DNA of 64,000 bases from Bacteroides sp. 519 (GTDB lineage Bacteria > Bacteroidota > Bacteroidia > Bacteroidales > Bacteroidaceae): the NCBI RefSeq assembly GCF_010500955.1, contig NZ_QVMJ01000004.1:169135-233134 (forward strand), given 5' to 3'. The notes beneath the pieces are model-generated. The model saw only the letters and a program-made list of their open reading frames with translations, had not been told where the DNA came from and did no database searches. How positions within the stretch are numbered: the first letter of the stretch is position 1; every line of letters starts with the position of its first letter. Made by a program: the position numbers and the translations under genes. This document shows positions 51,259 to 60,322 of this stretch, piece by piece.

Positions 51259-53310
51259 TTAAAACTTTGCACGGAATTGTAACTGCAGGTCGGTCTTTTT
51301 GCTGTTGTTAATTTCATCCCAATCAGAGCCAATGGTCTGCCGGTCGTAGTATTTGGTTAATCCCAGTTTGGCTATTAATGTCATATTCTTATTTATATTG
51401 TATCTTATGTTTGCAGTAAACCTGTTTCCTTCTCCATAAAACGAAGGAGAATAAAAGGAGTATAACAAACCTTTCTCGTACGAATATACACGAGAGTCAT
51501 AATCGTCTGTATGAAAGTATCCGGCATGCAATTCCATAACAACCGGAAGAGCAGGTAACTTACAGGCAAAAGTTTGCACCACCTGAAATCCCTGACTGGC
51601 CGATACCTCAGACGGATTAACACGAGTATAATCCAGCGTGGTACGAAAAGAAATATCCGGAGAAGCCGTATACCTTAGCTGGTATCTTATTTTATGTTGA
51701 TACAAAGGGCGTACAGTCTTTTCTTTGTTGGCATCGGTATAATTACGGTCTTTCTTTTTGAAACGATAACGGAAATACATATTCAACCTTTTATTTGCAG
51801 TATATGTTGCCTGAAACATGGCATCTGTTCCCCACGAAGAAGCATCTACCCGGTATCTCAACCAAGGAAAGGAAAAGAAATCGACCGAGGCAAATAGTTT
51901 CCATCGACTGAATGGAGTTATTTCGGCAGCCAAATACCATCCATTTTCGTTCTGAACAGAACTTCCTTCGGCAAAAGAACGGGCAAAGAATGCCCAGTAA
52001 TCATAAGCATAATAACGATGAATCAACATGAATTTGTAGTTGCCCGATAGGTTATAATTCAATATGTTCAATGTGGCCATGGAGTTGTTTTTATCTATGG
52101 CAGCTTCGCCCGAAAGCACAAAACGGTTCCAGCGTAAACGATAATCAAACCCAACATTGTAGAAATTATTGCCGCGAAGGTTATATTTGGCATACTCTCT
52201 TGTTAGGGTACTGGCATAATAAGGGCGATCAAAGAAATAGTAAATACCGGTTATACCTACTTTCAGGTTATTCTTTTGAAAGGTTATATTGCTGCCTGCC
52301 ACCTGCATGGCAAATGCATTTCGTCTTTCGGCCTCGCGCGAGGTTCGGTGTAATCCGGTTTTCTGTATCGAAGTAATTACATTGTTATTGATAATGCCAT
52401 CTAACAAACGATGTGAATAAAAGGCGGATAGGGTAAAATCGCCCATCTGATAGCTGCCTGCCATCCCTCGTAAGTAATTATACTCATCGGTAGAAGAGTG
52501 TTTCCGGATGGTATTGTTTCGGAAAGATAATGTTGCCAATGAAGTTGTTTTCCCGATAAAGAAATCCTGGCTAATAACCAATCCTTGTCCGAAGCTTATC
52601 CGGTAATTTCCCAGAGCCAAGGATTTTAGTTTACCAATATTCTTCAGGTAGAAATAAAACGAGTAATAATCATAACCTTGCTTATTGTGCATCGCAAAGA
52701 AAGGTTCGCCTGCATCTTTTTCGGCAGTTACCCCAGCATATAAGTTATCACGATAATGAAAGCTGTACCGAAGAGAATGATATTGAGCAGGTCCCCAATA
52801 CCTGTTTTGCAACTTATCAGTTTCGTTATAGGCTTTCCGATTATAAAAGGGAATATCTAAGCGGGTGAGTACTTCATGTTTTCCATACCTGAGTATGTTT
52901 TTTATCTTTGGATAGGATGGAGTTTCTTTTACTGGCTCTGCATACACAAAGGGTTGTAAATACTGAATGGTTTGTTTGTCCATCTCTTCAACCATTTGTA
53001 ACTCATAAACGGTTTGCATTTGCCCGTTGATATAAATATAAGCAAGGATGTTTTCTATTTGTTGGTCGGTTAAAAAGGGAAAAGACTCTAGTTGTTCTTT
53101 GGTGATGGTATTTAAATTGAGCGGCTCTTGTATGCGTTCGGTAAGCTCTTCTATCTGATTGGTCCAATCTATATCTTCGTCGCTGGCTGATAATTGTTCT
53201 AAAACATCTTCAATTACAGGGGATTGCTGGGGTGTTTGCGCAAATATTTCGGATACAACACCCCAAAATAGGATAAAGAAGAAAATGACTAATTGTGTTG
53301 TGCCTTTCAT
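51259..53310 (-). CDS. Helix-hairpin-helix domain protein with predicted outer-membrane barrel
   Basis: A 683-residue exported protein. The signal peptide ends near EIFAQ. Residues of about 45-120 form tandem ComEA-like helix-hairpin-helix motifs (LNLNTITKEQLESFPFLTDQQIENILAYI). The rest is rich in alternating aromatic beta-strands and ends in LQLQFRAKF, a C-terminal Phe as in outer-membrane barrel proteins. HhH motifs usually bind DNA, so a role in DNA contact at the cell surface is conceivable, but this is inference. Its ATG overlaps the stop of the preceding gene by four bases (ATGA). Confidence 0.75.
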   Translation of the reverse strand: MKGTTQLVIFFFILFWGVVSEIFAQTPQQSPVIEDVLEQLSASDEDIDWTNQIEELTERIQEPLNLNTITKEQLESFPFLTDQQIENILAYIYINGQMQTVYELQMVEEMDKQTIQYLQPFVYAEPVKETPSYPKIKNILRYGKHEVLTRLDIPFYNRKAYNETDKLQNRYWGPAQYHSLRYSFHYRDNLYAGVTAEKDAGEPFFAMHNKQGYDYYSFYFYLKNIGKLKSLALGNYRISFGQGLVISQDFFIGKTTSLATLSFRNNTIRKHSSTDEYNYLRGMAGSYQMGDFTLSAFYSHRLLDGIINNNVITSIQKTGLHRTSREAERRNAFAMQVAGSNITFQKNNLKVGITGIYYFFDRPYYASTLTREYAKYNLRGNNFYNVGFDYRLRWNRFVLSGEAAIDKNNSMATLNILNYNLSGNYKFMLIHRYYAYDYWAFFARSFAEGSSVQNENGWYLAAEITPFSRWKLFASVDFFSFPWLRYRVDASSWGTDAMFQATYTANKRLNMYFRYRFKKKDRNYTDANKEKTVRPLYQHKIRYQLRYTASPDISFRTTLDYTRVNPSEVSASQGFQVVQTFACKLPALPVVMELHAGYFHTDDYDSRVYSYEKGLLYSFYSPSFYGEGNRFTANIRYNINKNMTLIAKLGLTKYYDRQTIGSDWDEINNSKKTDLQLQFRAKF

Positions 53311-53744
53311 TTTTTCTTTTTCTTCATTCTCTGACTTTTCTTTTTAGTCTTAATCTCAGGTTTTTGAATAACCAACACCTCGTCCGACCACTTTTTCAAA
53401 ACTACTTTGTTGGTCATATAGAATGTGAACACACAAGCAAACAGAGTCAGCCATATTAGTATTAAGCGAAGACCTCCCATGCCATCATCTTCAGATAAAA
53501 CCAGGGGTGTAAGCAACATAATTAAAAAGCCGCCAAAGAATCCGGTAACTCCAAAACAAATCATAAAGTCGTCCAGGAGCTTCCAATCGGCAATAAATCT
53601 TAAACCAATCTTTTTAAGGAGATACCTCAATAATCCGAATATCAGCAAAAAGAAGAAAGAGCCAAATATGGAGATGAAGATCAGCACAAAAGGCTCTGCA
53701 TTGAGACTTCTCAGCCAGCTATAGTATTCAAAACTTAACTCCAT
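53307..53744 (-). CDS. Small membrane protein of unknown function with poly-Lys tail
   Basis: A 145-residue protein with three hydrophobic helices (about 18-42, 60-82 and 92-112). The C-terminus is very basic (KTKKKSQRMKKKKK) and presumably cytoplasmic. I recognise no family. It overlaps the lemA gene by 17 bases and the HhH gene by four bases, so all three are translationally coupled. The Lys-rich tail is encoded in an A-rich run that ends in the start region of the next gene. Confidence 0.7.
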   Translation of the reverse strand: MELSFEYYSWLRSLNAEPFVLIFISIFGSFFFLLIFGLLRYLLKKIGLRFIADWKLLDDFMICFGVTGFFGGFLIMLLTPLVLSEDDGMGGLRLILIWLTLFACVFTFYMTNKVVLKKWSDEVLVIQKPEIKTKKKSQRMKKKKK

Positions 53745-54288
53745 CGTACTTCTTTTCTTCTTCGGAGATATGTAACATACTCTTTTCTTTGTAACCCATC
53801 ATCCGTGCAAAGATCACAGCAGGGAACTCTGCAATGCCTATATTGTACATGTTAACGCTTTCGTTATAGAACTCACGGCGATCGGCAATCTGATCTTCCA
53901 AGTCGGATACACGCTTCTGCAATTGAATGAAAGCAGCATTTGTTTTAAGGTCGGGGTAGTTTTCGGATACGGCAATAACCGACTTTAATGCTTTTTCAAT
54001 ATCATTGCTTAACTGCACCTTCTTTTCAATGTCGACAGTGTTCAGGTAATCGGTTCTTAACTGGGTTAGCTTAGATAGTAGTTCGCTTTCGTACCTTTCC
54101 GACTCTTTTACCACTGCAATAAGGTTAGGGATCTCATCGGTACGTTGTTTCAGTAATACATCAATGTTTGCAAATGATTTAACTATGTTGTTCTTAAGCA
54201 TAATCAAACGATTATACAAACCTACTAAATAGCTTATTATGCCTAGAACAATAAGCCCGAAAATGATTAATGCAACTATTTTTTCCAT
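53728..54288 (-). CDS. lemA: LemA family protein
   Basis: A 186-residue protein with one N-terminal transmembrane helix (IVALIIFGLIVLGIISYLVGLYN) and a long helical-bundle domain. Family blocks are clear: LLKQRTDEIPNLIAVVKE, ENYPDLKTNAAFIQLQKRVSDLEDQIADRREFYNESVNMYN and the C-terminal FPAVIFARMMGY. The cellular role of LemA is not established. It lies 11 bases after a GIDE-domain gene, a pairing seen in other bacteria, which suggests a joint membrane function. Confidence 0.92.
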   Translation of the reverse strand: MEKIVALIIFGLIVLGIISYLVGLYNRLIMLKNNIVKSFANIDVLLKQRTDEIPNLIAVVKESERYESELLSKLTQLRTDYLNTVDIEKKVQLSNDIEKALKSVIAVSENYPDLKTNAAFIQLQKRVSDLEDQIADRREFYNESVNMYNIGIAEFPAVIFARMMGYKEKSMLHISEEEKKYDGVKF

Positions 54289-54299
54289 TCTATTTTATT

Positions 54300-55373
54300 T
54301 TAAAAAGTCCACGAAAATATATTCTGAGGCAAACTTACTACAATCATTCCATCTACTTCTTTTATTGACAATATTAATATCATTCCTACTAAAAAGCCAA
54401 AAGCCATTAAATACAAAATAAGTGATGAACGGAGTGGTTTGAATCTGTTCCACCTGTTTACCGATGTTACCGGAGCTATTCCAAAAACATTCTTAATCTC
54501 TTCGTGTGTAATAATCGGGGTGTTGTTTTCTAAATTGGCTTTTCCTATCAGTAGCATTTCATCGCCTTCGTAAAGAGCATATTGTGTGTACCGACGCGAC
54601 GATGTAGAGTATCTTTCATCAATGCCAAACATAATGAAATCAAGTTTATCTGTATCTACTTCAACCATTCCGGTTTCGTCTTCGATAAAGAAGCGATTGC
54701 ACTTTTTCTCATCATGAATGGTTGAATAACGCTTATCACCATCTTTATCTCTACTTATCGACTCAATTGTATAATGATAGCCAATGCATTGTTTCGATTC
54801 AATGGGGGCAACAAGCTTTTGGTCTTTAATTCTAACTTTTCCTTCTACCTCAACAAGCCCCATAGCCATTGAGCGTATTTTAGATGTGGGCAGAATTGCC
54901 TGCAACTTATTAAAGCGGTTTGAACCTCCCCAAATTGCACTGTAAATAATAGTGCCTATAATAGCTATAATAAAGAAGAAGGGGCCTGTGGTAAAAAAGA
55001 GGCAGATGCAAAGTGCACTGACTATCAAGGTTAGAATTCGCTTGTAAAGAGATTGGCTTTTATTGGTTAAAATCTTCCTTACACCTTGATAGAAATTCAT
55101 TCCTACTCCTAATATTGTAGCAAGTATAGCTACTACAAAGGTAGCGCCAAACAGCAAGATTAACCAACCAACAGTTAACCCCGGATGAATAAAAAACAGC
55201 AATGTAGCAACCAGATTATAAATAGCAAATAATAGCCAGCTGGGTTTTAGCTTTTTACCTGCACGATGCACAAAGGCAGTATGAAAGAGCGAAATTCCTG
55301 ATATGAAGATTAGCAGAAAAAACAGAACAAATATGCTGCCACCAAAATCTATTTCTTTTAAAGAATCAAGCAT
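54300..55373 (-). CDS. GIDE-domain membrane protein (E3 ubiquitin ligase MUL1-like region)
   Basis: A 357-residue membrane protein with about five helices in the first 145 residues, one at the C-terminus (LILYLMAFGFLVGMILIL), and a soluble domain of about 150 residues between them. The soluble part (SMAMGLVEVEGKVRIKDQ ... SKQCIGYHYTIE ... FFIEDETGMVEVDTDKLDF ... YEGDEMLLIGKANL) resembles the GIDE domain of mitochondrial MUL1/GIDE proteins. There is no RING finger, so ubiquitin-ligase activity is not implied. The adjacent lemA gene supports the assignment. Confidence 0.72.
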   Translation of the reverse strand: MLDSLKEIDFGGSIFVLFFLLIFISGISLFHTAFVHRAGKKLKPSWLLFAIYNLVATLLFFIHPGLTVGWLILLFGATFVVAILATILGVGMNFYQGVRKILTNKSQSLYKRILTLIVSALCICLFFTTGPFFFIIAIIGTIIYSAIWGGSNRFNKLQAILPTSKIRSMAMGLVEVEGKVRIKDQKLVAPIESKQCIGYHYTIESISRDKDGDKRYSTIHDEKKCNRFFIEDETGMVEVDTDKLDFIMFGIDERYSTSSRRYTQYALYEGDEMLLIGKANLENNTPIITHEEIKNVFGIAPVTSVNRWNRFKPLRSSLILYLMAFGFLVGMILILSIKEVDGMIVVSLPQNIFSWTF

Positions 55374-55396
55374 AGTATTACTGTATGTTTATTTTT

Positions 55397-56935
55397 TTAT
55401 CCTGCCCAATTCTCCCTATCCAAATTGCGGTAACTAATCGCCTCACCCAAGTGGTCGGGACGAATTGATTCACTGCCTTCCAAATCGGCAATAGTGCGGG
55501 CTACTTTTAGTATTCTGTCGTAAGCCCGGGCCGACAGGTTTAGTCTTTCCATTGCTGTTTTCAGGCGTTCCAGTCCTACCTCGTCTGGTTGAGCATATAT
55601 TGCCAGATGTTTGCTACCCATTTGGGCATTGCAATGAATACCCGGATAATCTTTATATCGTTCTTCCTGTATTTGTCGGGCAGCAATAACCCTGTTACGT
55701 ATCAGTTCGCTGGCTTCGCTTTGGCGTTTATCCGAAATTTTCTCGAAGGGAACCGGAACAATTTCTACTTGAATATCAATGCGATCGAGCAAAGGTCCTG
55801 AAACCTTATTGAGATACTTTTGCACCTGACCGGGGTTACATACACAATCCTTGGTTGGGTGATTATAATATCCACAGGGACAGGGATTCATAGAAGCTAC
55901 CAGCATAAAGCTAGCCGGATAATCTACTGTCCACTTTACACGGGATACGGTAATATTACGATCTTCCAGCGGTTGACGAAGCACTTCGAGTACAGACCTG
56001 TTAAACTCGGGAAGTTCATCCATAAACAGAACACCGTTATGTGCAAGACTTATTTCGCCGGGTTGTGGATATGTTCCGCCTCCTACAAGCGCCACCTGCG
56101 ATATGGTATGATGAGGATCACGGAACGGTCTTTTGGATATCAGTGATGAGTTGCGGCTTAATTTCCCGGCAACGGAGTGTATTTTTGTTGTTTCCAGACT
56201 TTCGCGCAAGGATAGGGGTGGAAGTATAGAAGGTAATCTTTTTGCCATCATAGACTTACCGCTTCCCGGAGCACCAACCATAATTATATTATGGCCGCCT
56301 GCGGCAGCAACTTCCAATGCACGTTTTACATTTTCTTGCCCTTTAACTTCAGCAAAGTCAAAGTCGTAAATGTTTTGCGAAGTAAAGAATTCCTCGCGGG
56401 TATTTACAATGGTGGGTTCCAACTCTCTTTCGTTATTGAAAAACTCAATAACCTCTTTTATGTTAGTAACTCCATACACCTGAAGGTTGTTTACAACAGC
56501 TGCTTCACGGGCATTTTGTTGTGGAATAATAAGTCCGGTAAAGCCGTCTTCACGGGCTTTTATGGCCATAGGTAAAACGCCTTTAATGGGTTGTATTGTT
56601 CCGTCGAGGCTCAACTCTCCCATAACAAGGTATTTGGATAATTTATCCGATGCAATAGTTTCGCTTGCAGCCAATATTCCAATGGCTAATGGTAAGTCGT
56701 AAGCTGCTCCTTCTTTCCGTATATCGGCAGGAGCCATATTTATAGTAAGGCTGGTGCTAGGCATTTTATAGCCGTTTTCTTTGAGGGCCGAAATAATTCT
56801 ACGATGGCTTTCCTTTACTGCAGAGTCGGGTAAACCTACCAGATAAAACATACATCCACGACTGCTGTTAACTTCAATCGTGATAATAGTTGCGTCAACA
56901 CCTTGCATGGCTGCGCCAAATACTTTTACCAGCAT
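55397..56935 (-). CDS. comM: YifB/ComM-family Mg-chelatase-like AAA ATPase
   Basis: A 512-residue AAA+ protein related to ComM, a helicase that promotes branch migration during natural transformation. The N-terminal Lon-like ChlI domain (VDATIITIEVNSSRGCMFYLVGLPDSAVKESH) precedes the ATPase core with Walker A GAPGSGKSMMAK, Walker B GVLFMDELPEFN and a zinc-like CPCGYYNHPTKDCVC cluster. The C-terminal Mg-chelatase domain ends in DHLGEAISYRNLDR. It is the first gene of a long minus-strand run to 49401. The downstream HhH-domain protein is a possible functional companion. Confidence 0.93.
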   Translation of the reverse strand: MLVKVFGAAMQGVDATIITIEVNSSRGCMFYLVGLPDSAVKESHRRIISALKENGYKMPSTSLTINMAPADIRKEGAAYDLPLAIGILAASETIASDKLSKYLVMGELSLDGTIQPIKGVLPMAIKAREDGFTGLIIPQQNAREAAVVNNLQVYGVTNIKEVIEFFNNERELEPTIVNTREEFFTSQNIYDFDFAEVKGQENVKRALEVAAAGGHNIIMVGAPGSGKSMMAKRLPSILPPLSLRESLETTKIHSVAGKLSRNSSLISKRPFRDPHHTISQVALVGGGTYPQPGEISLAHNGVLFMDELPEFNRSVLEVLRQPLEDRNITVSRVKWTVDYPASFMLVASMNPCPCGYYNHPTKDCVCNPGQVQKYLNKVSGPLLDRIDIQVEIVPVPFEKISDKRQSEASELIRNRVIAARQIQEERYKDYPGIHCNAQMGSKHLAIYAQPDEVGLERLKTAMERLNLSARAYDRILKVARTIADLEGSESIRPDHLGEAISYRNLDRENWAG

Positions 56936-56954
56936 AATGATTGGGGTTAATTGG

Positions 56955-57078
56955 TGATAAAGTTGATAAAGGTTATAAAGTTGATAGAGGTAATAAAGTT
57001 GATAAAGTTAATAGAGTAGTTTATAGTCTTTATTAACTTTATAGCCTTTATAATCTTTATCAACTTTATAACCTTTAT
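56955..57078. repeat. Tandem-word palindrome, GATAAAGTT family
   Basis: The left arm (56955-57020) repeats GATAAAGTT, GTTATAAAG and AATAAAGTT, and the right arm (57027-57078) is largely its complement (ATCAACTTTATAACC). The loop is only a few bases and lacks the CCATGCGG core. The right arm overlaps the stop codon of the thioredoxin-like gene. Confidence 0.75.
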
Positions 57079-58124
57079 TTCCTTTTTCTTTTATTTCCTT
57101 TTTCCTCTTTCAAGAGTTCTTTTAGTTTGTTTGTCAATGCTTCGCCTTTAATGTCTCTCTCTAATACCCGTCCGTCGGTACCAAGAAGTATATTATAAGG
57201 AATGTTATAAACTCCATATTGCTTTACAATATCGCTGTCCCATCCCATAAAGTTACATACCTGTTCCCATTGAAGCGTATCGGTCTTTATTGCATTTTTC
57301 AAACTGTCTCTATCCATATCCAAAGAAACTCCCAACATAGAAAACTGAGAATGATCTTTGTATTTGTTGTAAATACTGCGTAGTTCGGCATTGGTGGTTT
57401 TGCATGAGTCGCACCACGAAGCCCAGAAGTTAATTAGCAGATAAGTGTTTCTGAATTTGGTTCTGTTAATGTTTTCCTTTTTCAGATTAGGTAACGAAAA
57501 AGAGATGGCAGATTTACCCGGTTCGCCTTTCTCGGCCTGTTCAATCAGCTTGGTTAGTTTGTCTATGTATGGTTTGTCTTGAAGAACACCATCCATATAC
57601 GAAATTAACTCTTTGATCTTTGCCAAATCGGGTTCGGTTTTCTGAACGAAGAACTTATCGAGCAAATAGATAGAAACAGGTGAGGTTTGATATGTTCGGA
57701 TAAATGTTGCTGCCCTGTTTATTACTGCTGTATCCGGAGGATTTACTGAGAATTCCCGGATGCTGTTATTGAAAGCTGTTAACTCTTCATTAGGAGTAAC
57801 GCCTTTTATATCCAGGTATTCACTTTGAGTAAGATCACCTTTGATTGTTATCGGTTGCCCCTTATCAAGATAGAGTGGATACTCTTGATTGTTATTCAAA
57901 ATAAGCATTACATGGAATAATGTATCAACAGGTATGGTATGGGCCACTTTGCCATTAACAACATACATGGTATCTACCAAATCCGATAACTCATCGTTTC
58001 CGTAAATGTAAACAGTGTCATTGCTCAGCCCTTTAAGTTCGCCTTTAATTTCAACCAGGTTAGATGCGTCCTTACAAGCCGCAAAACAAATAACCGAAAG
58101 GATTATATAGCAAAGTTTCTTCAT
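57075..58124 (-). CDS. Thioredoxin-like lipoprotein with DUF4369 N-terminal domain
   Basis: A 349-residue periplasmic thiol-disulfide protein of the TlpA/ResA group. Lipobox Cys17 (CFAAC) anchors it. A DUF4369-like beta domain (residues 25-130: GELKGLSNDTVYIYG) comes first, then the thioredoxin fold with the active site W-C-D-S-C-K near residue 238 and the cis-Pro in VYNIPYNILLG. The very basic end (KGNKRKRK) partly results from the adjoining repeat. It follows the S41 protease gene after nine bases, in the coaD operon. It probably reduces or isomerises disulfides in exported proteins. Confidence 0.88.
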   Translation of the reverse strand: MKKLCYIILSVICFAACKDASNLVEIKGELKGLSNDTVYIYGNDELSDLVDTMYVVNGKVAHTIPVDTLFHVMLILNNNQEYPLYLDKGQPITIKGDLTQSEYLDIKGVTPNEELTAFNNSIREFSVNPPDTAVINRAATFIRTYQTSPVSIYLLDKFFVQKTEPDLAKIKELISYMDGVLQDKPYIDKLTKLIEQAEKGEPGKSAISFSLPNLKKENINRTKFRNTYLLINFWASWCDSCKTTNAELRSIYNKYKDHSQFSMLGVSLDMDRDSLKNAIKTDTLQWEQVCNFMGWDSDIVKQYGVYNIPYNILLGTDGRVLERDIKGEALTNKLKELLKEEKGNKRKRK

Positions 58125-58133
58125 CTGATGGTG

Positions 58134-59750
58134 TTAATTAAGTATCTTTTCGTAACCTCCGTCTTCTAATAATTGAAGCGCATTCATAACACTTTCGTTC
58201 GATTCGTTCATAATCTGAAAGTATTCGCTCATATCCCATAAATCGCGTGCAATCAATGCCTTTAACTGGGCTTTGATTAATGATTGCGAAATAGTATATT
58301 GTTCTTCATTAAACTCTATCTTGGCTTCTTCGGCCTGTGCTTTCAGTAAGTTTACTACATCATCGTTTATCTGAAAACCTTTTTTGAAAGCGTCAATGTT
58401 TTTATATTCGTTCAACATCTGAATTCTTTGGTTCTCGACATACTTCATTGAAGTATTTAAAATAACTCCTTTTGCAGCAAGCTGACGGTGATAGTTTGTG
58501 TACCGGGTAGTGTCAATCGGAACAAAGTAATCGGGCATAATTCCTCCACCGCCGTATACGGTTCTTTCTAACCGCTCTGTTTTATACATAACCGAATCCG
58601 GGAAATGGATGCTATCTGCACTATTCATTTCTCCACGGTTGTAACGGTCTATCAGGTCATGGTGATACATTTCCCGGTTTGTTTCACCGTTTTCCATCTG
58701 ATAAGGTTTTTGTATGCTACGGCCTGCCGGTGTATAGTATCTTGCAACTGTTAACCGAATCATTGACCCATCGGGTAAGTCGATAGGGCGTTGAACAAGC
58801 CCTTTACCAAATGTGCGCCGGCCCACAATTACTCCACGATCCCAATCCTGTATTGCTCCACTTACAATTTCGCTGGCCGAGGCCGAGAACTCATCAACCA
58901 ATACAATTAATCTTCCTTTTTTGAAGTTTCCTGTACCGTGTGCAAAGAACTCACTGCGTTGTTCTTTAAGGCGTCCTTGTGTATAGACAATCAGTTCTTT
59001 TTGGTTAAGGAACTCGTTAGCCATATCAATGGCAGCATTCAGATAGCCTCCTCCATTTCCTTGAAGATCAAGTATCAGATCTGCCATTCCTTGTTTCTTC
59101 AAATCTTTCAATGCATTGGTAAACTCTTCGGCTGTTGTGGCACTGAAACGATTGATCCGGATATATCCTACTTTGGGGCGTATCATATAAGAGGCATCCA
59201 TACTGTAAATAGGAATCTTATCGCGCACAACAGTAAAAAACAACGGCTCATTAACGCCTCGCCGGATAATGGTGAGTTGTACTTTGGTATTTTTAGGACC
59301 TCTTAAGCGACTCATTATATCTTCGGTATTCATCTTTACACCGGCAATAGCAGTGTCGTTTACGGCAATAATGCGGTCGCCTGCAAGTATCCCTACTTTT
59401 TCGGATGGGCCGTTACTAACCGGCTGAATAACCAAAAGGGTATCTTCGACCATATTAAACTGCACGCCAATCCCTTCGAAGTTTCCTTGCAATGGTTCGT
59501 TCATCTTCCTTACCTCTTCAGCATCACTATAAGTTGAGTGAGGGTCAAGTTTTTCCAGCATACCAACAATGGCATCTTCAACCAACTTGTCTTCATCAAC
59601 AGCATCTACATATAAGTTAGAAATTGCATACTCTGCTACCTGAAGTTTCCGGAAAGCTGTATTTTGAGATGTGGCTGTAAAAGAGCACAATACGCCTACC
59701 GATACTAACAGTATCCGTAGTTTGTGCATGTTCGTTTTTTCTATATTCAT
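58134..59750 (-). CDS. S41-family C-terminal processing peptidase, second
   Basis: A 538-residue exported serine protease. The start at MNIEKTN overlaps the coaD stop by one base (TAATG), giving tight coupling; an internal Met at residue 8 (MHKLRILLV) would begin the signal peptide more directly and is an alternative. PDZ domain: GIGVQFNMVEDTLLVI ... GILAGDRIIAVND. Core: YIRINRFSATTAEEF, LDLQGNGGGYLNAAI, nucleophile Ser in SASASEIVSGAIQD, Lys in GRRTFGKGLVQRP. It is a paralogue of the protease at 36039 but lacks its long coiled tail. Confidence 0.93.
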   Translation of the reverse strand: MNIEKTNMHKLRILLVSVGVLCSFTATSQNTAFRKLQVAEYAISNLYVDAVDEDKLVEDAIVGMLEKLDPHSTYSDAEEVRKMNEPLQGNFEGIGVQFNMVEDTLLVIQPVSNGPSEKVGILAGDRIIAVNDTAIAGVKMNTEDIMSRLRGPKNTKVQLTIIRRGVNEPLFFTVVRDKIPIYSMDASYMIRPKVGYIRINRFSATTAEEFTNALKDLKKQGMADLILDLQGNGGGYLNAAIDMANEFLNQKELIVYTQGRLKEQRSEFFAHGTGNFKKGRLIVLVDEFSASASEIVSGAIQDWDRGVIVGRRTFGKGLVQRPIDLPDGSMIRLTVARYYTPAGRSIQKPYQMENGETNREMYHHDLIDRYNRGEMNSADSIHFPDSVMYKTERLERTVYGGGGIMPDYFVPIDTTRYTNYHRQLAAKGVILNTSMKYVENQRIQMLNEYKNIDAFKKGFQINDDVVNLLKAQAEEAKIEFNEEQYTISQSLIKAQLKALIARDLWDMSEYFQIMNESNESVMNALQLLEDGGYEKILN

Positions 59751-60205
59751 TACTCTATATTTAATCCTTCAGGTATAAACTGACTGATATCTTTTTTATA
59801 GGTTAATAGTTCGCGTACAATTGTAGAACTTACACAACTAAGTTCGGGTTCGGTGAAAAGCAATATGGTTTCTATTCCTGCCAGTTTACGGTTAATGTCG
59901 GCTATGGTTTCTTCGTACTCAAAGTCTTTAACCGTGCGGATTCCACGAACAATAAATCCGGCATTTACTTCACTGGCAAAGTCGATTGTTAAACAATCGT
60001 AGGAGATTACCTTTATCCGTGGTTCATTTTTATAAAGAGACTGAATCATGGACAGTCGTTTATCTACTGGGAAATAGGTGTTTTTATTTTCGTTGATACC
60101 TATTCCTATAATAACTTCGTCCATAAAAGTCAGTGTTCTTTCCACTATCGAATAATGACCGATAGTGAAGGGGTCAAATGTCCCCGGAAATATAGCTCTT
60201 CTCAT
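59750..60205 (-). CDS. coaD: Phosphopantetheine adenylyltransferase
   Basis: Cytoplasmic enzyme of 151 residues in the CoA pathway that joins 4'-phosphopantetheine and ATP to form dephospho-CoA. The nucleotidyltransferase motif [19 protein letters not shown] (T/H-x-G-H type) and the C-terminal [12 protein letters not shown] signature are intact; [13 protein letters not shown] binds phosphopantetheine. It leads an operon with an S41 protease and a thioredoxin-like lipoprotein, an arrangement with no obvious metabolic logic. The TGCCAATA palindrome at 60211-60321 lies directly upstream. Confidence 0.96.
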   Translation of the reverse strand: MRRAIFPGTFDPFTIGHYSIVERTLTFMDEVIIGIGINENKNTYFPVDKRLSMIQSLYKNEPRIKVISYDCLTIDFASEVNAGFIVRGIRTVKDFEYEETIADINRKLAGIETILLFTEPELSCVSSTIVRELLTYKKDISQFIPEGLNIE

Positions 60206-60210
60206 TATAT

Positions 60211-60321
60211 TAATATGCCAATGTGTTAATATGCCAATGTGCCAATTAACTACATTTATTTAATTATATAATTGCCACATTACTAATTAGCACATTGGCA
60301 CATTAGCATATTGGCACATTA
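60211..60321. repeat. Tandem-word palindrome, TGCCAATA family, with TATTTAATTAT loop
   Basis: The left arm (60211-60248) and right arm (60270-60321) are made of TGCCAATA words and complements. The loop contains TATTTAATTAT (60257-60267), as in the element at 44120. It fills the gap between the parE stop and the coaD start. Confidence 0.8.
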
Positions 60322-60322
60322 G

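Noticed and set aside
54300..55373. True ubiquitin ligase
   Set aside because: Only the GIDE-like domain and membrane helices are present; no RING or other ligase domain is seen.
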